A stretch of 64,000 bases of DNA from Symsagittifera roscoffensis (taxonomy: Eukaryota > Xenacoelomorpha > Acoela > Convolutidae). The notes below the pieces were generated by a model. That model was given only the letters and a program-made list of their open reading frames with translations, was not told the origin of the DNA and did not search any database. Position numbers and translations under genes: made by a program. Location of the stretch: positions 26,047,547 through 26,111,546 of the forward strand of contig NC_087067.1 in assembly GCF_963678635.1 (NCBI RefSeq). The letters run 5' to 3'. Shown here one piece after another: positions 11,483 through 22,008 of the stretch (position 1 is its first letter; every line of letters starts with the position of its first letter).

Positions 11483-12828
11483 ATGGCTGATACCCCAATA
11501 TCTCATCCCAACTTGTCTTTACTGACATTTTCGGGAAACGACCCGAACCGAAATGTTACAGCTTTTGGAACTCAGTTGAAAACAAAATTATTTTCTCATT
11601 AGGTCAAAGACCTGCTGATAACGATGCACGACTTAGCTATGATAGCAGATAACGATCCCTATTCGGATCATTGTTAACTGATACATCTCTCGAATGGTTC
11701 AATGATAATGTATTCAATGCTACCACATGGGCACAACTAAAAGATCTCGTCCTAAACAGATTCACTGACGGACGAGATCAATTCAAACATAGAACTGATG
11801 CTGAAAATGCAGCTCGCCAAGATGGCGAATTAATAAAAAATTATTTCCACAGAATCAAATCTTCTGTAGATAGAGGATGGCCCGAAAGTATTGATTTAAC
11901 AGTCCACGCAGATGAAGCTGCTCAAAATGCTGAAAGGAATATACAGACCAGACAAAGGAGTCAAAAGTATTTTGATTTCTCAATTAAGGGACTAAGACCT
12001 CTAGCCCTTAAACAAAAAGCTCATGAATACATGATAGAGTATCCAAATGCCAATTGGGATCAATTCACAAATCATGTTATCACTAAGAATCTAACATTCC
12101 TTGTTGCTACTGATCCTGCTAATAAGTCAACAACGGATAAAATGACTTCATTAGAAACTCAAATTAAAGAACTAACTAAACTGATCAAGAATCAAGAAGT
12201 TAGTGCAATCAATGAACAGAATTCATTTCAACGCCGTCACCCTGACATAAAGGGAAGACCTAATAGTACACGATTTTGCGAATATTGCACAATGAATGGA
12301 CATTCTAAATCTAACAAGTTCAGGACGAAGTAAATAAGTTGCGAAAAGAGCTCACAACAAAAAATGAACGAAGAGTTTCATTTGAAACCGATTATAAACG
12401 AAATCGAAGACCGAATAACTTCCTTAGCCAGAACAACCCTAACCCAAGCAACCGGTTTTGGGATAAACAAAACAGAACTACTCACAATTCAAACCCTAGC
12501 CAAAATAACTATCGCATTTGCCATAATTATAACTACAATGGAAACAATTTCCAAAAGGCTAATGCAGAATCGTCTTTCAATGCCAAAAGGCCCCAAACCT
12601 ATGATGATAGGTATCCCAGAGAAAACAAAATCAGAGAAAATGAACAAGTTGCTAAATAGTTCTACGACCAAGAAAATAGGCAATTCAATAGTAACCCTAG
12701 GGGTCGACCTTATAGCACTGGAAGCTATAAAAAGAATAACAGTCGAGACTCAACGCGATCTCAATCACCAAATTTTAGATCGAATCAAATACGGTCTGAA
12801 ACTACCCACTGGGTTGAGGAAGAAGTAA
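11483..12828 (+). pseudogene. gag: Gag of element 1
   Basis: The ATG at 11483 opens a capsid-type Gag. After about 27 residues a one-base loss in GCTTTTGGAAC shifts the frame; the correct sequence continues in the next frame. A further in-frame stop precedes 11671, and from there a 220-residue stretch is intact (LEWFNDNVF, AQLKDLVLNRFTDG, a retrotransposon-Gag-like helical domain). A CCHC zinc knuckle follows (CEYCTMNGHSKSN), but its last Cys position reads Lys at the point where the frame changes. The C-terminal part (12339-12659 frame) is Asn- and Arg-rich, as expected for a nucleocapsid tail. The product would be the structural protein of virus-like particles in the cytoplasm. Confidence 0.8.
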
Positions 12829-12982
12829 ACTACTGTGATGCAATCTCTGATTTTTTTCCTTTAAACTATTAAAGTCTCCGAAACCGAGCGATGATAGTAA
12901 TCCTAAATCGAGGATATATCTTAGCTTATATCATTTTGCCACCGGAGACAAAAATAATAATAGTGGACTTAAAGTTGAACTC

Positions 12983-13770
12983 ATGGTTGACCCAGGATCA
13001 ACTGGTAGTATCATAAACTACCCAACGTATCAAGAATTGGAAAAATTAGGTCAAAAAATGACAATTTATCGATCCAAAATTAAAGCAAAGACTTATAATG
13101 GATCTGATATACGTATGTTTGGCCATACATTTATCCAATCTTGTTTCGACATTGATGGAAAATATCCATCTAACCACAAAGTGTGGATAACTGAAGAAAA
13201 GACTGCTAATCTATTAGGAGTAGACTTTTGTCATCTCTTCTTAAAAGCTCTCTACTTTGATATCTCCGCAGTTGAGCTAAAATCAAAAGAAGGTGTAATA
13301 TCCTACGGTTTGATGAACAACGATAAAGAATATCCTAATTTTTCAAAAATTGTCTCAATTAACTTGAAAGTACCCTTATGCATTCCAGCACGCTCTACAT
13401 ACTCATACAAACACTTGGCTGAACCAAATTCATATTTTGAAAAAGGGACTACATTCCTGCATCATAAAAATACATCCAAAACCGAATTGGTTTTCATAAA
13501 TACAGTTTGCACTCAAATTGAGCAGGGCCTACCTATCCTAATTGAGAATCAGAAAGATCATCCTGTCACACTAAACAAGTGTGTACTAGGTTATTCAGTA
13601 ACAGACATTCAAGGATACGAGGATAAAATATTTGCTATCCACGATTGTGATGAGTTTACAACAAGAATTTTAAATGAAAATTCGGAATTCGATAGCTGTT
13701 TCATGCTGAACACTGTTGTCAATACTACACAGGAAAGCAACAACCAATTATCCAGCCCCTGTCTGCAATA
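12983..13770 (+). pseudogene. pol: Retroviral-type aspartic protease of element 1
   Basis: Residues VELMVDPGSTGSII near the start match the aspartic protease active site, but the usual DTG or DSG reads DPG, a single-base change that would be expected to damage catalysis. NLLGVDFCHLF about 75 residues later matches the conserved second half (usually ILG-D/DF). A long region of about 170 residues between this and the macrodomain has no recognised fold. A frameshift near 13770 moves the frame that continues into the macrodomain, so the 13771-13846 part of the protease frame is out of frame with the downstream protein. Confidence 0.75.
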
Positions 13771-14184
13771 TCTAGACTTCAAAAAAGGTTCATATTTGAA
13801 TCGAAGATGCCCATTGCTCGTACAATCTCTGCAGATAGAGCAATGAAAAAATGGTTTGCTGAATCAATTAGCAAAAAGTATCCTGAGTTATGACACTTTT
13901 GTAACTCAATACATGCTAACATTAACGATATTCTCATCTTCACTGATCCAAAATCTGGAAAAATCATATATAACCTCATTACCAAACAGAGGTACTTTCA
14001 GAAACCCACCTACGACGCTATATTCAACACCTTGTCCGAAAGGAAAGATCATGCTATAGCAAATAACATTCGATCTATCGCAATGCCTAAAACTGCTTGT
14101 GGCTTAGATAAAACGAATTGGGAAGAAGTTTCCAAAATCATTGTCGATGTATTCCAACATTCTGGAATTACTATATTTGTCTAT
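13771..14184 (+). pseudogene. TARG1/OARD1-like macrodomain inside Pol (ADP-ribosyl hydrolase fold)
   Basis: In the frame starting at 13771 there are about 138 residues, the usual length of the TARG1 (OARD1) family, broken only by TGA at 13891-13893. Motifs in order are TISADRAM followed by an aromatic/basic helix (equivalent of the family's ADP-ribose-binding CISED-RMGAG loop, here changed), IIYNLITKQRYFQKPTYDAI (13963 onward), SIAMPK, ACGLDKTNWEEV (14092-14127) and a final ITIFVY strand. Family members hydrolyse ADP-ribose esters on acidic side chains and O-acetyl-ADP-ribose. From memory, the catalytic Lys and Asp of human TARG1 lie in the ITK and GLD motifs; both residues are present here (Lys 13984-13986, Asp 14107-14109), while the Gly-rich loop and the GCGLD Gly are altered. 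It lies between protease and RT, where Ty3/Gypsy elements normally have nothing. Confidence 0.82.
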
Positions 14185-14339
14185 GCATCAGAAGAAGAAA
14201 TCAAGGAAATGCCTGCCCTTGAAGTATTTGATACAAAAAATGTATCAGAAATATTTGAACAAATTGGCTCAGATATAGTCAAAGTATGCAACAATGAAAA
14301 CGAAATAGCAACCGACTTTTCACATGATGCAAAGAACCT

Positions 14340-15624
14340 TTGCAGGCCTTTCTTGAAAAAAACAATTTAAAAAACCGAAACAAAGAACATAATGATCGGC
14401 TAATTGCCTTTCTAGTCAACAAAACGTTTAACCAGTACTCCTCAATTGATAAAGACAATGGTAGTACATTGGATAAAATCGAAACTACTATTAAATTCTT
14501 ATCAGACTTCGATTTCACTCAAAGTGATATATCGGATAATGAGTTTGCAGATCTAATTCAAAAGCTGATAGAGGATCAAGATGTTTATTCTCATCACAAA
14601 TATGATATCGGAAAAACGAAGCATAAATTCCATATACCACTCAAAAAGGACGCAACGTTCAAAAAGCAACAACTTAGTAAAATCCCAGTCCATCTAAAAG
14701 ATAAATTGGACAAACTGATGGATGAATTAATCCAAGCAGGCATAGTCAGAGAACTAAATGAAAAAGATGTTATGAACTCATGGTTCGTAAACCCAGTCAT
14801 CATTCTTCCAAAAAAAGACTAAGTTAAGTTGGTATTGGATGCTAGGTATCTAAACTCAATCACAGATACTAGCAATTGTAGTTGGCCATTAGAACCACTC
14901 TAAGTTCTCATGACCAGAATAAACGGATCATACTTTACAAGTAGTGATCTCTCTTGCGCCTACCATCAAGTACCTCTAACAGATGAGGCTCAGAAATTGA
15001 CAAGCTTTATTGTAGGTGGTAGATAATATACCTACCAAGTTAGTTTCTATGGCTTGAAGCCACACCCAAATTTCTTCAGTAAACTAATGAGATAGGACTT
15101 CGGACCCATCATTAAAGAAAAAAAGCAATTACTTACATAGACGACACTCTGTTACAGAGTCAAAATAAAAATGAAATGTTTGATACAATTCGAGAATATC
15201 ATTCTCTGTTACGGAAAGCTAACTTCACAGAACTTTTTTCTTTCTAAGAAAAGTTAAATTTCTAGGCCAATTTGTCTCTAAAGATGGTCTTTCTCCCAAT
15301 TGATTGAAATCCCCTGAATCAAAAACAGAAGTTCTACGAGTATTAGGTGTCATGGGATTCTACAGCATATACATCAACAGTTTTCACGTAGACGCAAAGT
15401 GTCTATATGAACTGGCAAACAGTAATGTCAAGTTTCAATGGCTACCATGCCATGAAGAAGTTTTTCAAAAACTGAAAGACAAATTCTGTCATGATATTTC
15501 AAATGCTATACCTAATGTTAAACTACCCATTCCAAGTTCACGCCGACTCCTCAAATGTAGGAACCGGTTGCATACTCATCCAAGACCTCCTGAAGAGAAA
15601 AAGAATTGTTTCTGCCAATTCTAG
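14340..15624 (+). pseudogene. pol: Reverse transcriptase of element 1
   Basis: The frame at 14340 begins with a spacer, then the RT fingers (KFHIPLKKDATF, LMDELIQAGIVRE, NPVIILPKKD). It stops at TAA 14820 but continues readable (VKLVLDARYLNSI, SSDLSCAYHQVPL, with the first catalytic Asp) through several in-frame stops. After a frame change, TYIDDTLLQS at about 15131-15160 preserves the YIDD catalytic box (YxDD family). The connection region follows at 15304 (VLRVLGVMGFYSIYINSFH). Order and motifs are those of Ty3/Gypsy RT, which copies genomic RNA to DNA in the particle. At least four stops and two frame changes make it inactive. Confidence 0.85.
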
Positions 15625-15790
15625 AGTCTTTGATAAGGCCGAGCAGAAAATGTCTTTTCAACATCGTGAACTATGTGGAATAATATCTGCTTTGCAAACC
15701 TACTGATTTGAAAATATTCTATACTCCAGGTTCAAACCTAGCCTTTTCTGACTTATTAAGCCGAAATGTAACCATCGCTGATATAAAAAA
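15491..15790 (+). pseudogene. pol: RNase H of element 1, internally deleted
   Basis: The start is clear: QVHADSSNVGTGCILIQ holds the first catalytic Asp, and FDKAEQKMSFQHRELCGII holds the Glu-bearing helix. Directly after ALQTY the sequence jumps to YTPGSNLAFSDLLSRN, which in this family lies about 55-60 residues further on, so the segment with the TDHKPL-type Asp is deleted. The breakpoint coincides with a stop and frame change near 15706. Confidence 0.75.
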
Positions 15791-16571
15791 ATATCAACTC
15801 GAACACAAAACGATTCCGAATGATTTAAAGTTCATCCTAGACAATGGAGAACAAATATGTTATTCAGTACTCCACAAAGACGATAATAACATATTTCAAA
15901 ACGATTGCTGTCCAGTAATTGCTCAAGTGCAAGGCGGGAAAAAGAAATTAATCAAAATCAGTGACAGAGGAGACTTCAGCATTGAAGATGCTCCAGAGTA
16001 TTTTGAGGAATCTTGTAGTGCGATTCAAAATATAACAGATTTTTTTCCGATTTGGCAAACAAATCAACCAAATCAATCGACTATCTATACCAGTTATAAA
16101 CGATGAAAACATTCATGAAGAAATTCCAGATGAAGTATCTGCACTTGATGATCCTTTGGAAAATTCAGAATGGCTTGACTTATATGAAGGCAATGTTGAG
16201 AAAAACCTTCTCAACGACCTGGTTAAAGCAAAAAATGATTTTGCAACCAAAACCAGATCTTTGAAAATAATTGAACCTCTAAGTCTCCAGTCCGAAGAGA
16301 ATAAATCTGATAGCAAAAATGACCGACGTTGAAACAATTATGCAAGAGCAGTGTAACGATACTGTAATCATAGACATCAAAAATTGCATAAAGCAAAACG
16401 AAAAGCCAGAAAGAAACAAAACAAATCCTTACCGTGAAGAAAAAGGATTAAAAGCCTATATCAGGGCAGTTTGAATTATTATTCATTGAAGACCAACATG
16501 ATCTCCTCTGTATCAATGAATATAATATTGACTATACTAAGAGTCCAAAAAATTGCTTACCCATCTCCCTA
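15791..16571 (+). pseudogene. pol: RNase H-integrase linker of element 1
   Basis: The frame from 15708 to 16106 (ITDFFPIWQTNQ near its end) continues with stops towards 16571. Acidic residues dominate around 16110-16340. No catalytic motif is seen. Linkers of this type are common before the integrase zinc domain in env-bearing Gypsy elements. Confidence 0.5.
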
Positions 16572-18399
16572 GTGTTAAACTGCTTTGAGTTAGCTCATAA
16601 GCATCCTCTTAGCGGTCATCACGGCGAAACAAAAACTTTGGAAATAATCAAAAGATTTTTCTATTGGCCCGGACTCTATAAATGGGTCAACATGCTTCTT
16701 CATGATTGTCTAGAATGTCAGAAAAATAAGCCTAAACGAAAAGACCTGAATGAAGCTCCATTACTACAATGGGGAAAATTAGAAACAATTCCACATTGAT
16801 CATAAAGGTCCACTCAGACCATCAAGTCTAGGCAAAAACTTTTGCTTAGTTGTGATAGATGCCTTCTTTAGATATCTTCAAATATATCCATATACCCATG
16901 CAGACTCTAACGAAACAATTAAGCTCTTAGAGAAATACATCACAACATTTGGTATTCCACAACAAATTATTCATGATAATGGAAGTACATTCATGAGTAA
17001 TGACTTTGCTCATTGGTCCTCTGAATTGGGAATAACACTGAGACCAAGAACTACATACTCGCCTTGGACTAACGGAAAAGTCGAAGTCCAGAATAAACAT
17101 TTAACCCAGTACTTTCGACATTTCTTGAGTATCTCAGGCTCAAACTGGTCTTAATTAACAAATCAGTTTGTTTTTGCACATAACAACGCAATTAATTCAA
17201 GTACAGGTTACACTCCATATGAAATTGTTTTTGGCATAACACCTCAAGTTCCTCTTAGCCTTAAATTAGGCCTCTACCGCGACCAAAACGAATGATGTAC
17301 CTCTGAAGTTTGCACTGGTCTCAAAAATTATGCTCATACCGAGCATAAGTCAAACAATGAAACCATAGATAGATTTCTAAAAAATCAATTTTGCGCCAAA
17401 ATACTGAAAAGGGAAAACGATTTTAAGTTGATTTATAGTAGTACCTATACCCATTGCCGCCGCATCCTTAATAAGGCCCACATGTTCCGAAATCAAATTA
17501 AGTTAGGACGGCTTATCAGAGAAGGCACCAAAGTGTTACTAGAAAAAAGATCCAAACCACTATTGAAATCACAAAATTTTTTGAATTTAAAATCTGGACC
17601 TTATACCGTAATTGAAAAAATCACGGAAGTAACGTACGGAATTCAAAATGATTTCACTAACGAAAAAAAGATTGTCCACCGCAATCATATTGTTGAATAC
17701 TTTGCCAAAGAACAACAAATGCCCAAACTACTGCAAGAGTACTCTAGTGATTTATTTTCAAGTGATTTTTATGATCATATAACAAATCATCAAATCGACT
17801 CTTTCAATAAACCTAAACGGGTTGAAAATCTACAATACTAATTTTGGCCCGTAGTCAACAATAGTTATCAGCAAATGACTGATCATAACCGTAAAAATGA
17901 GGATCAAAATAAAACCATTGTACATGAACAATCATTGGACTCAGGAAGAAAAACCATGCATCTAAGAACTTTGTTCGATGCAACTGCGATTGACCAGAAT
18001 CTTAGACCTATTCGAAGTTCAACTCCCTATCCTGTTGATAAAACCCCTAAGCCTTCAACTAGTCAATCTAGTAGTTATGGCCACTGCCGCCTACCTAGCC
18101 GCAGTATAAATCCTAATACTAGTCTCGCAATTGACTTTGGCCGCCGCCACCAAAATATAACAACACAATATAATACTCCCCGTCCTCCTGATTTCCCTCG
18201 TTTATCTGAATCATCACAAAGCTTTACTGATGGAAAAAATATCCCTCATAGCTCTCAGGAAAGCTTCTATGAGAACACTCGATCCGCACCTGGATCACTT
18301 TCTGAATCCAAAAGACCTAAGCGGACAAATCGTCCTACAAACTTTTATGGAAATACAATTCCATCCAGTATAATTGGCAAATTAAAAAAGAAATCATAA
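16572..18399 (+). pseudogene. pol: Integrase of element 1 with C-terminal tail
   Basis: The zinc-binding HHCC domain is present: HKHPLSGHHGETKTLEII, then CLECQKNKP. The catalytic core follows after a frame change: HIDHKGPLRPSS (first Asp), IIHDNGSTF (second Asp) and SPWTNGKVEVQNKHL (Glu), so D,D,E are all retained. A stop at 17152-17154 and another near 17293 interrupt the core end. From 17428 to 17841 the C-terminal domain is intact (GTKVLLEKRSK, GPYTVIEKITEVTYGIQ). The TAA at 17839 is in frame with a 174-residue low-complexity tail (17875-18399) ending in a basic KRPKRTNRPTNF patch, the usual end of Gypsy Pol. Integrase inserts the cDNA into the host genome in the nucleus. Confidence 0.85.
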
Positions 18400-18829
18400 A
18401 AACTAAATATTTGTTTGGCCAAAACTAATGTTTTTTAACATTCTTTTTTATTGGCCTTTTCTTTTCTGTTTTATAGTTCCTTTGTTTGTAATGAAACCAC
18501 AAAAACCACAAAAAATAAACATATTTACAAATAGATTTAAAAGTAATTTTTTTAAAGGTTAGACTTTATATCCGTAAAGGATTTGATCAGTTTAACAGCC
18601 GCCATCTTTTCAACAGAATTTTTAGCGGCCCTACTCAGGCTCCTCACTGCAAACTGCAGCGCTGATTAAGGCCGCCACCAAGCTTGATAGATTTCTTCTA
18701 ACATAATGTCCAGCTCTATCTTTTTCCTGAAATCGTCTTCTGTTTCTGGTCTTTTGAAGAATTCTTCTTGAAACTAAATTGAATTTATATACTATTTCAT
18801 TGTTGTAAATCGGCCGCCGGCAGAGGCTA
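18400..18829 (+). other. Pol-env gap of element 1 with a strong splice-acceptor-like site
   Basis: No coding frame is convincing. A long pyrimidine run ending in TTTTCTGTTTTATAG near 18475 looks like a 3' splice site, in the position where Gypsy-type elements splice their env mRNA. Several GCCGCC motifs occur (near 18598, 18681 and 18812). Confidence 0.4.
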
Positions 18830-20806
18830 TCTTAACCTAGGTTATGCTAGTATTGGAATTATTCCTTTCAAATTTAATGTTAAAACAGTAACTAATGCCC
18901 ATGCTGACAAAGTTGACGGCGAAAATCATAATGATTGTGATGGCCGTTCTTGGATTAAATTGGACACTTTTGAAACTTACATGCAAATGTAACTCTAACT
19001 GTTAACCTCAAAGATGGAACAGTCAATAATTCGCAAAACATTGCTTTGCCCTGTCCAGTGTCTACAAATGGATGTGAAACAACAACCTTAGACGCTTTTG
19101 CTTATATTTGGGAAGAAACCAAAAATTGCATTTTCACCGTTTTAAACAGATTTCCGGCTAAAATGATTCAAAACGAAGAATCATACTATATAATTAAAGA
19201 CATATCTAGCCCGTCTATTCATTCTACCCAAACAAGGGATTCTTAAAAATGTATGCTACAAGTGATGAATAAACCGCAATCTCTTTGTGGTCATCCCAGA
19301 ATAGTGTATCCAACTTTATATGATTCACTTTTTATTGCATACACTGACGGTTTCAATATGGATACTGGAGTCCAAGTTAAACCAACCCCAGAAACGGGAA
19401 CTATTCATAATTCCGGCCAACCAAATTCTAATTTTCTCACAACAAGTGAAGATTTGCCGCCACTCAAATTCTTAACTAATCAAATTGACTACGGAGCTCA
19501 TATAGGAACCAAATTGGACTATATCCTTTTCAATAGCTTCTACATGCTCAGAACGGCCGAATTAGCACTTCTGCAAAATCAATGTGAGCTAGAACGCTCC
19601 TCAATTTTAAATACTCTAATGCTTTCACTTGAAAGCCCACGCTTGGCTGGTTATGTTTTAACTCAGAACCGCTCTATGTTCGTAGAGACCAATGGCAATG
19701 TTGCCTGGCTCTACCATTGTCCGAAATTTTATTCACCTTTGCAATTAATAGATGAATGCTATAATCGCATTCCCATTATGTATAAGGAAAAAATTCGATT
19801 TGTCGATCCAATTACGCGACAAACTTTTCAGTCGTTAGATCTACAAGACTGCTCCGACAAACATTTAAATCTCTTTCAACTAGATGTTGATGATGATAAG
19901 TCCTGGATTGAATTCACCCCTCAAATTACTAGGGTTACAGGAACATATCTCTTTAAACCAAAAGAGATAGTTCAACAGATTAAGCATTCTTTAGCTTCTA
20001 GTCAAGGTGCTTCAATCTACATTTATGCTCAATTGCAAAAATTCTGGAATATGATTTCCGATAATTCAGAGATGAAAGGAATACTGCAAAAGTATCCAGG
20101 TCCTTTCTAAACGCTCGAAAATTTCTTTTCACGGACTCATATAGCCCACTAGGCTCTTCTCAAACAATATATTTGGACTATCTCATCACTCCAAACTTTT
20201 GGAAAAACGGATACAGCCGTATATTTGGGAAAGTACAATACTATTTAGAAAAATGCGGAATAGTATTCGCCGCTTTTCTTTTTGTGAATTACATACTAGA
20301 TTGTCTTGTATTCATAATAAAAGCTATGCATATTCATAAAATCACCGGCCGCTTACTCCATTTTGGCAAAGTATTACTTGCCGCCTCATACAATATACTT
20401 TTCACTTCTATAGTGACCTCAATTTTCACTCAAGATGAGCAAACTGAAAAATTGGAACAAGAATGTGATTAGAAAATACAAGCCCCTCTTTTAGAGGAAA
20501 TTGATAAAATCAACCAAGATCGCATGTATCCTCACATCCAATTAACAAGTTTTGATAGAAGAAATCAAAACTCGGATCACTCAACAAACCCAATCTAATA
20601 AAAAAATTCTACTGTTCCAGGATATACCAACAGACTCAACTATGGACACAACACTTGACGAAGACTTGAGAGGTTTTGAGGATCTTCTCTCCCTCTTACC
20701 ACCAACCGATCCATTGGACTCGCAGATTTCAGCACTCACTCAACAACCAACTGTTTCTACTACTACAACCCCCACTGCAAAGCCGGCCTCAACACGATCC
20801 TTATAG
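18830..20806 (+). pseudogene. env: Envelope-like glycoprotein of element 1, frameshifted
   Basis: Readable in segments: about 18840-18990 (RSWIKLDTFETYMQM), 19046-19246 (GCETTTLDAFAYIW), 19253-20110 and 20173-20472, with a 20552-20806 tail. The 19480-19940 block matches env of element 0: LQNQCELERSSILNTL, AGYVLTQNRSMFVE, GNVAWLYHCPKFYSPL, YNRIPIMYKEKIRFVDPITR. The membrane part (20260-20330, CGIVFAAFLFVNYILDCLVF) precedes a polar, Thr/Ser-rich cytoplasmic tail. Stops and frame changes at about 18990, 19246, 20110, 20472 and 20550 disable it. The block is tentatively of the chuvirus-like class III glycoprotein type (from memory). The role would be envelope fusion. Confidence 0.75.
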
Positions 20807-20826
20807 CCCGGTTGGAAGGAAAATTA
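20805..20826 (+). promoter_or_regulatory. Motif shared with element 0 after env
   Basis: AGCCCGGTTGGAAGGAAAAT directly follows the env tail. Nearly the same phrase occurs near 5407 in element 0, although the surrounding non-coding sequence is otherwise different. Function unknown; it may be a cis-acting RNA element. Confidence 0.35.
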
Positions 20827-21370
20827 TAAAAATTTATCCTTTAATTTAAAAAATTTATCCTTTCATTTATACATTTTTTCGTTTTATATAGCTATGTAGT
20901 ATAGCTATTAATTTTGCCTTTCTCAACAATTTTGATTTTTATAGAAAATAAAAAAAACAAAAAATACACCCTTTTGTATGAACCAGTCCTCCCCTTATTA
21001 TGCATATGGTAACCCACTTCACATACTTCAGGAAGAAAAGGAAACTTCGAGAAAAGAATGTTCAAGAAATGATAATATTAAACTGACCTGCAAACTTTTG
21101 AGAAACAAATAATTTTGATGTATTTGATTTTATAGATAAATCTCCTGGTTGTGTAAACTCTATTTTGATTTATAATTGTAACTGTTGTTTTTATATTCAT
21201 TGAAGCTTGACTCAAAAGATTAGGTCTTCAATAACATCTGCTACTTATAATACCAACAAACTATTGAACAAACTTCATGATAATGAAAGAAAATAGCGTT
21301 GATCGATCAACAATTACCCCACTTGAATAACAGGGTAAAAAATGAAAGTTTTAGTTTTTTTCCTCTCCAA

Positions 21371-21385
21371 ATAGGAGGATGGATT
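21371..21385 (+). other. Polypurine tract of element 1
   Basis: ATAGGAGGATGGATT lies immediately before the 3' LTR and is purine-rich, as needed to prime plus-strand DNA. Confidence 0.6.
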
Positions 21386-22008
21386 TGTTCTGATTTCAAA
21401 TAAAAACAGAAACATGAACTATTTTATTGAGCTCACAAAGTGTGACGCCGCCGCCACCACAAAAGAAATATGTTTTTGTTCCCTTGCAAAAGGAAGAGAA
21501 ATGCTATTGGAATAATTCGTTTTAAGCATTGAGAATTGAAACGAATATTCTCGTTCAATGCGATTAATAACGATTCCTCTCGTAAAATACGAGCATACGA
21601 AACATTCTTCTCGAAAAATACGAATGTACGAAGAGAGAATACGAAGTTAAGAAGTAACTTCTGATTTGATACGAAAAGTGGTATGATTTCCCATCTGAGT
21701 ATAAATAGAAGCTCAAAACAACGGGATTTCATTCCCAATAATATCTCTTCTAACACCAACACCACTCTCTTCAACCACCCCAACCATTCTCTAAAATAAT
21801 ATCCATTCTCAGTAAAAAATATCTCTAATCTCACCATTAAAATAGATATTGAGTCAAAAAGCAACTTGCTGTAAAGTCATACTAACTTCTTTTCTAATAA
21901 AATATTTCTCAGCGATTTTTAGATTTATTTTCTAAGATAGAAAGTAGAAAAGACCCTTTATTCCTAGCAAGCGTTTTGTCCGACGTATAAAGTTTTGCTA
22001 GCGTAATA
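21386..22008 (+). repeat. 3' LTR of element 1
   Basis: It is a 623-bp copy of 10632-11260 with the TATA box conserved at 21700-21707. It is followed by the CAAT duplication and then by the continuation of the interrupted 660-bp repeat unit. Confidence 0.9.

Larger units (their letters stand above)
10632..22008 (+). mobile_element. Element 1: complete but decayed Ty3/Gypsy-type LTR element with macrodomain and env
   Basis: The element is 11,377 bp, flanked by the 4-bp target duplication CAAT (10628-10631 and 22009-22012). LTRs of 629 and 623 bp start TGTTCTG and end GTAATA. The internal order is gag (11483), protease (about 12983), a TARG1-like macrodomain (13771), RT (14340), RNase H (about 15490), integrase (16572) with a low-complexity tail to 18399, and env (about 18830-20806). 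The order protease-RT-RNase H-integrase is that of Ty3/Gypsy. The insertion interrupts a 660-bp tandem repeat whose intact sister units show the empty site. Stops and frameshifts occur in every gene, and an internal deletion removes the middle of RNase H. LTR copies differ at many positions, so the insertion is not recent. Confidence 0.92.
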
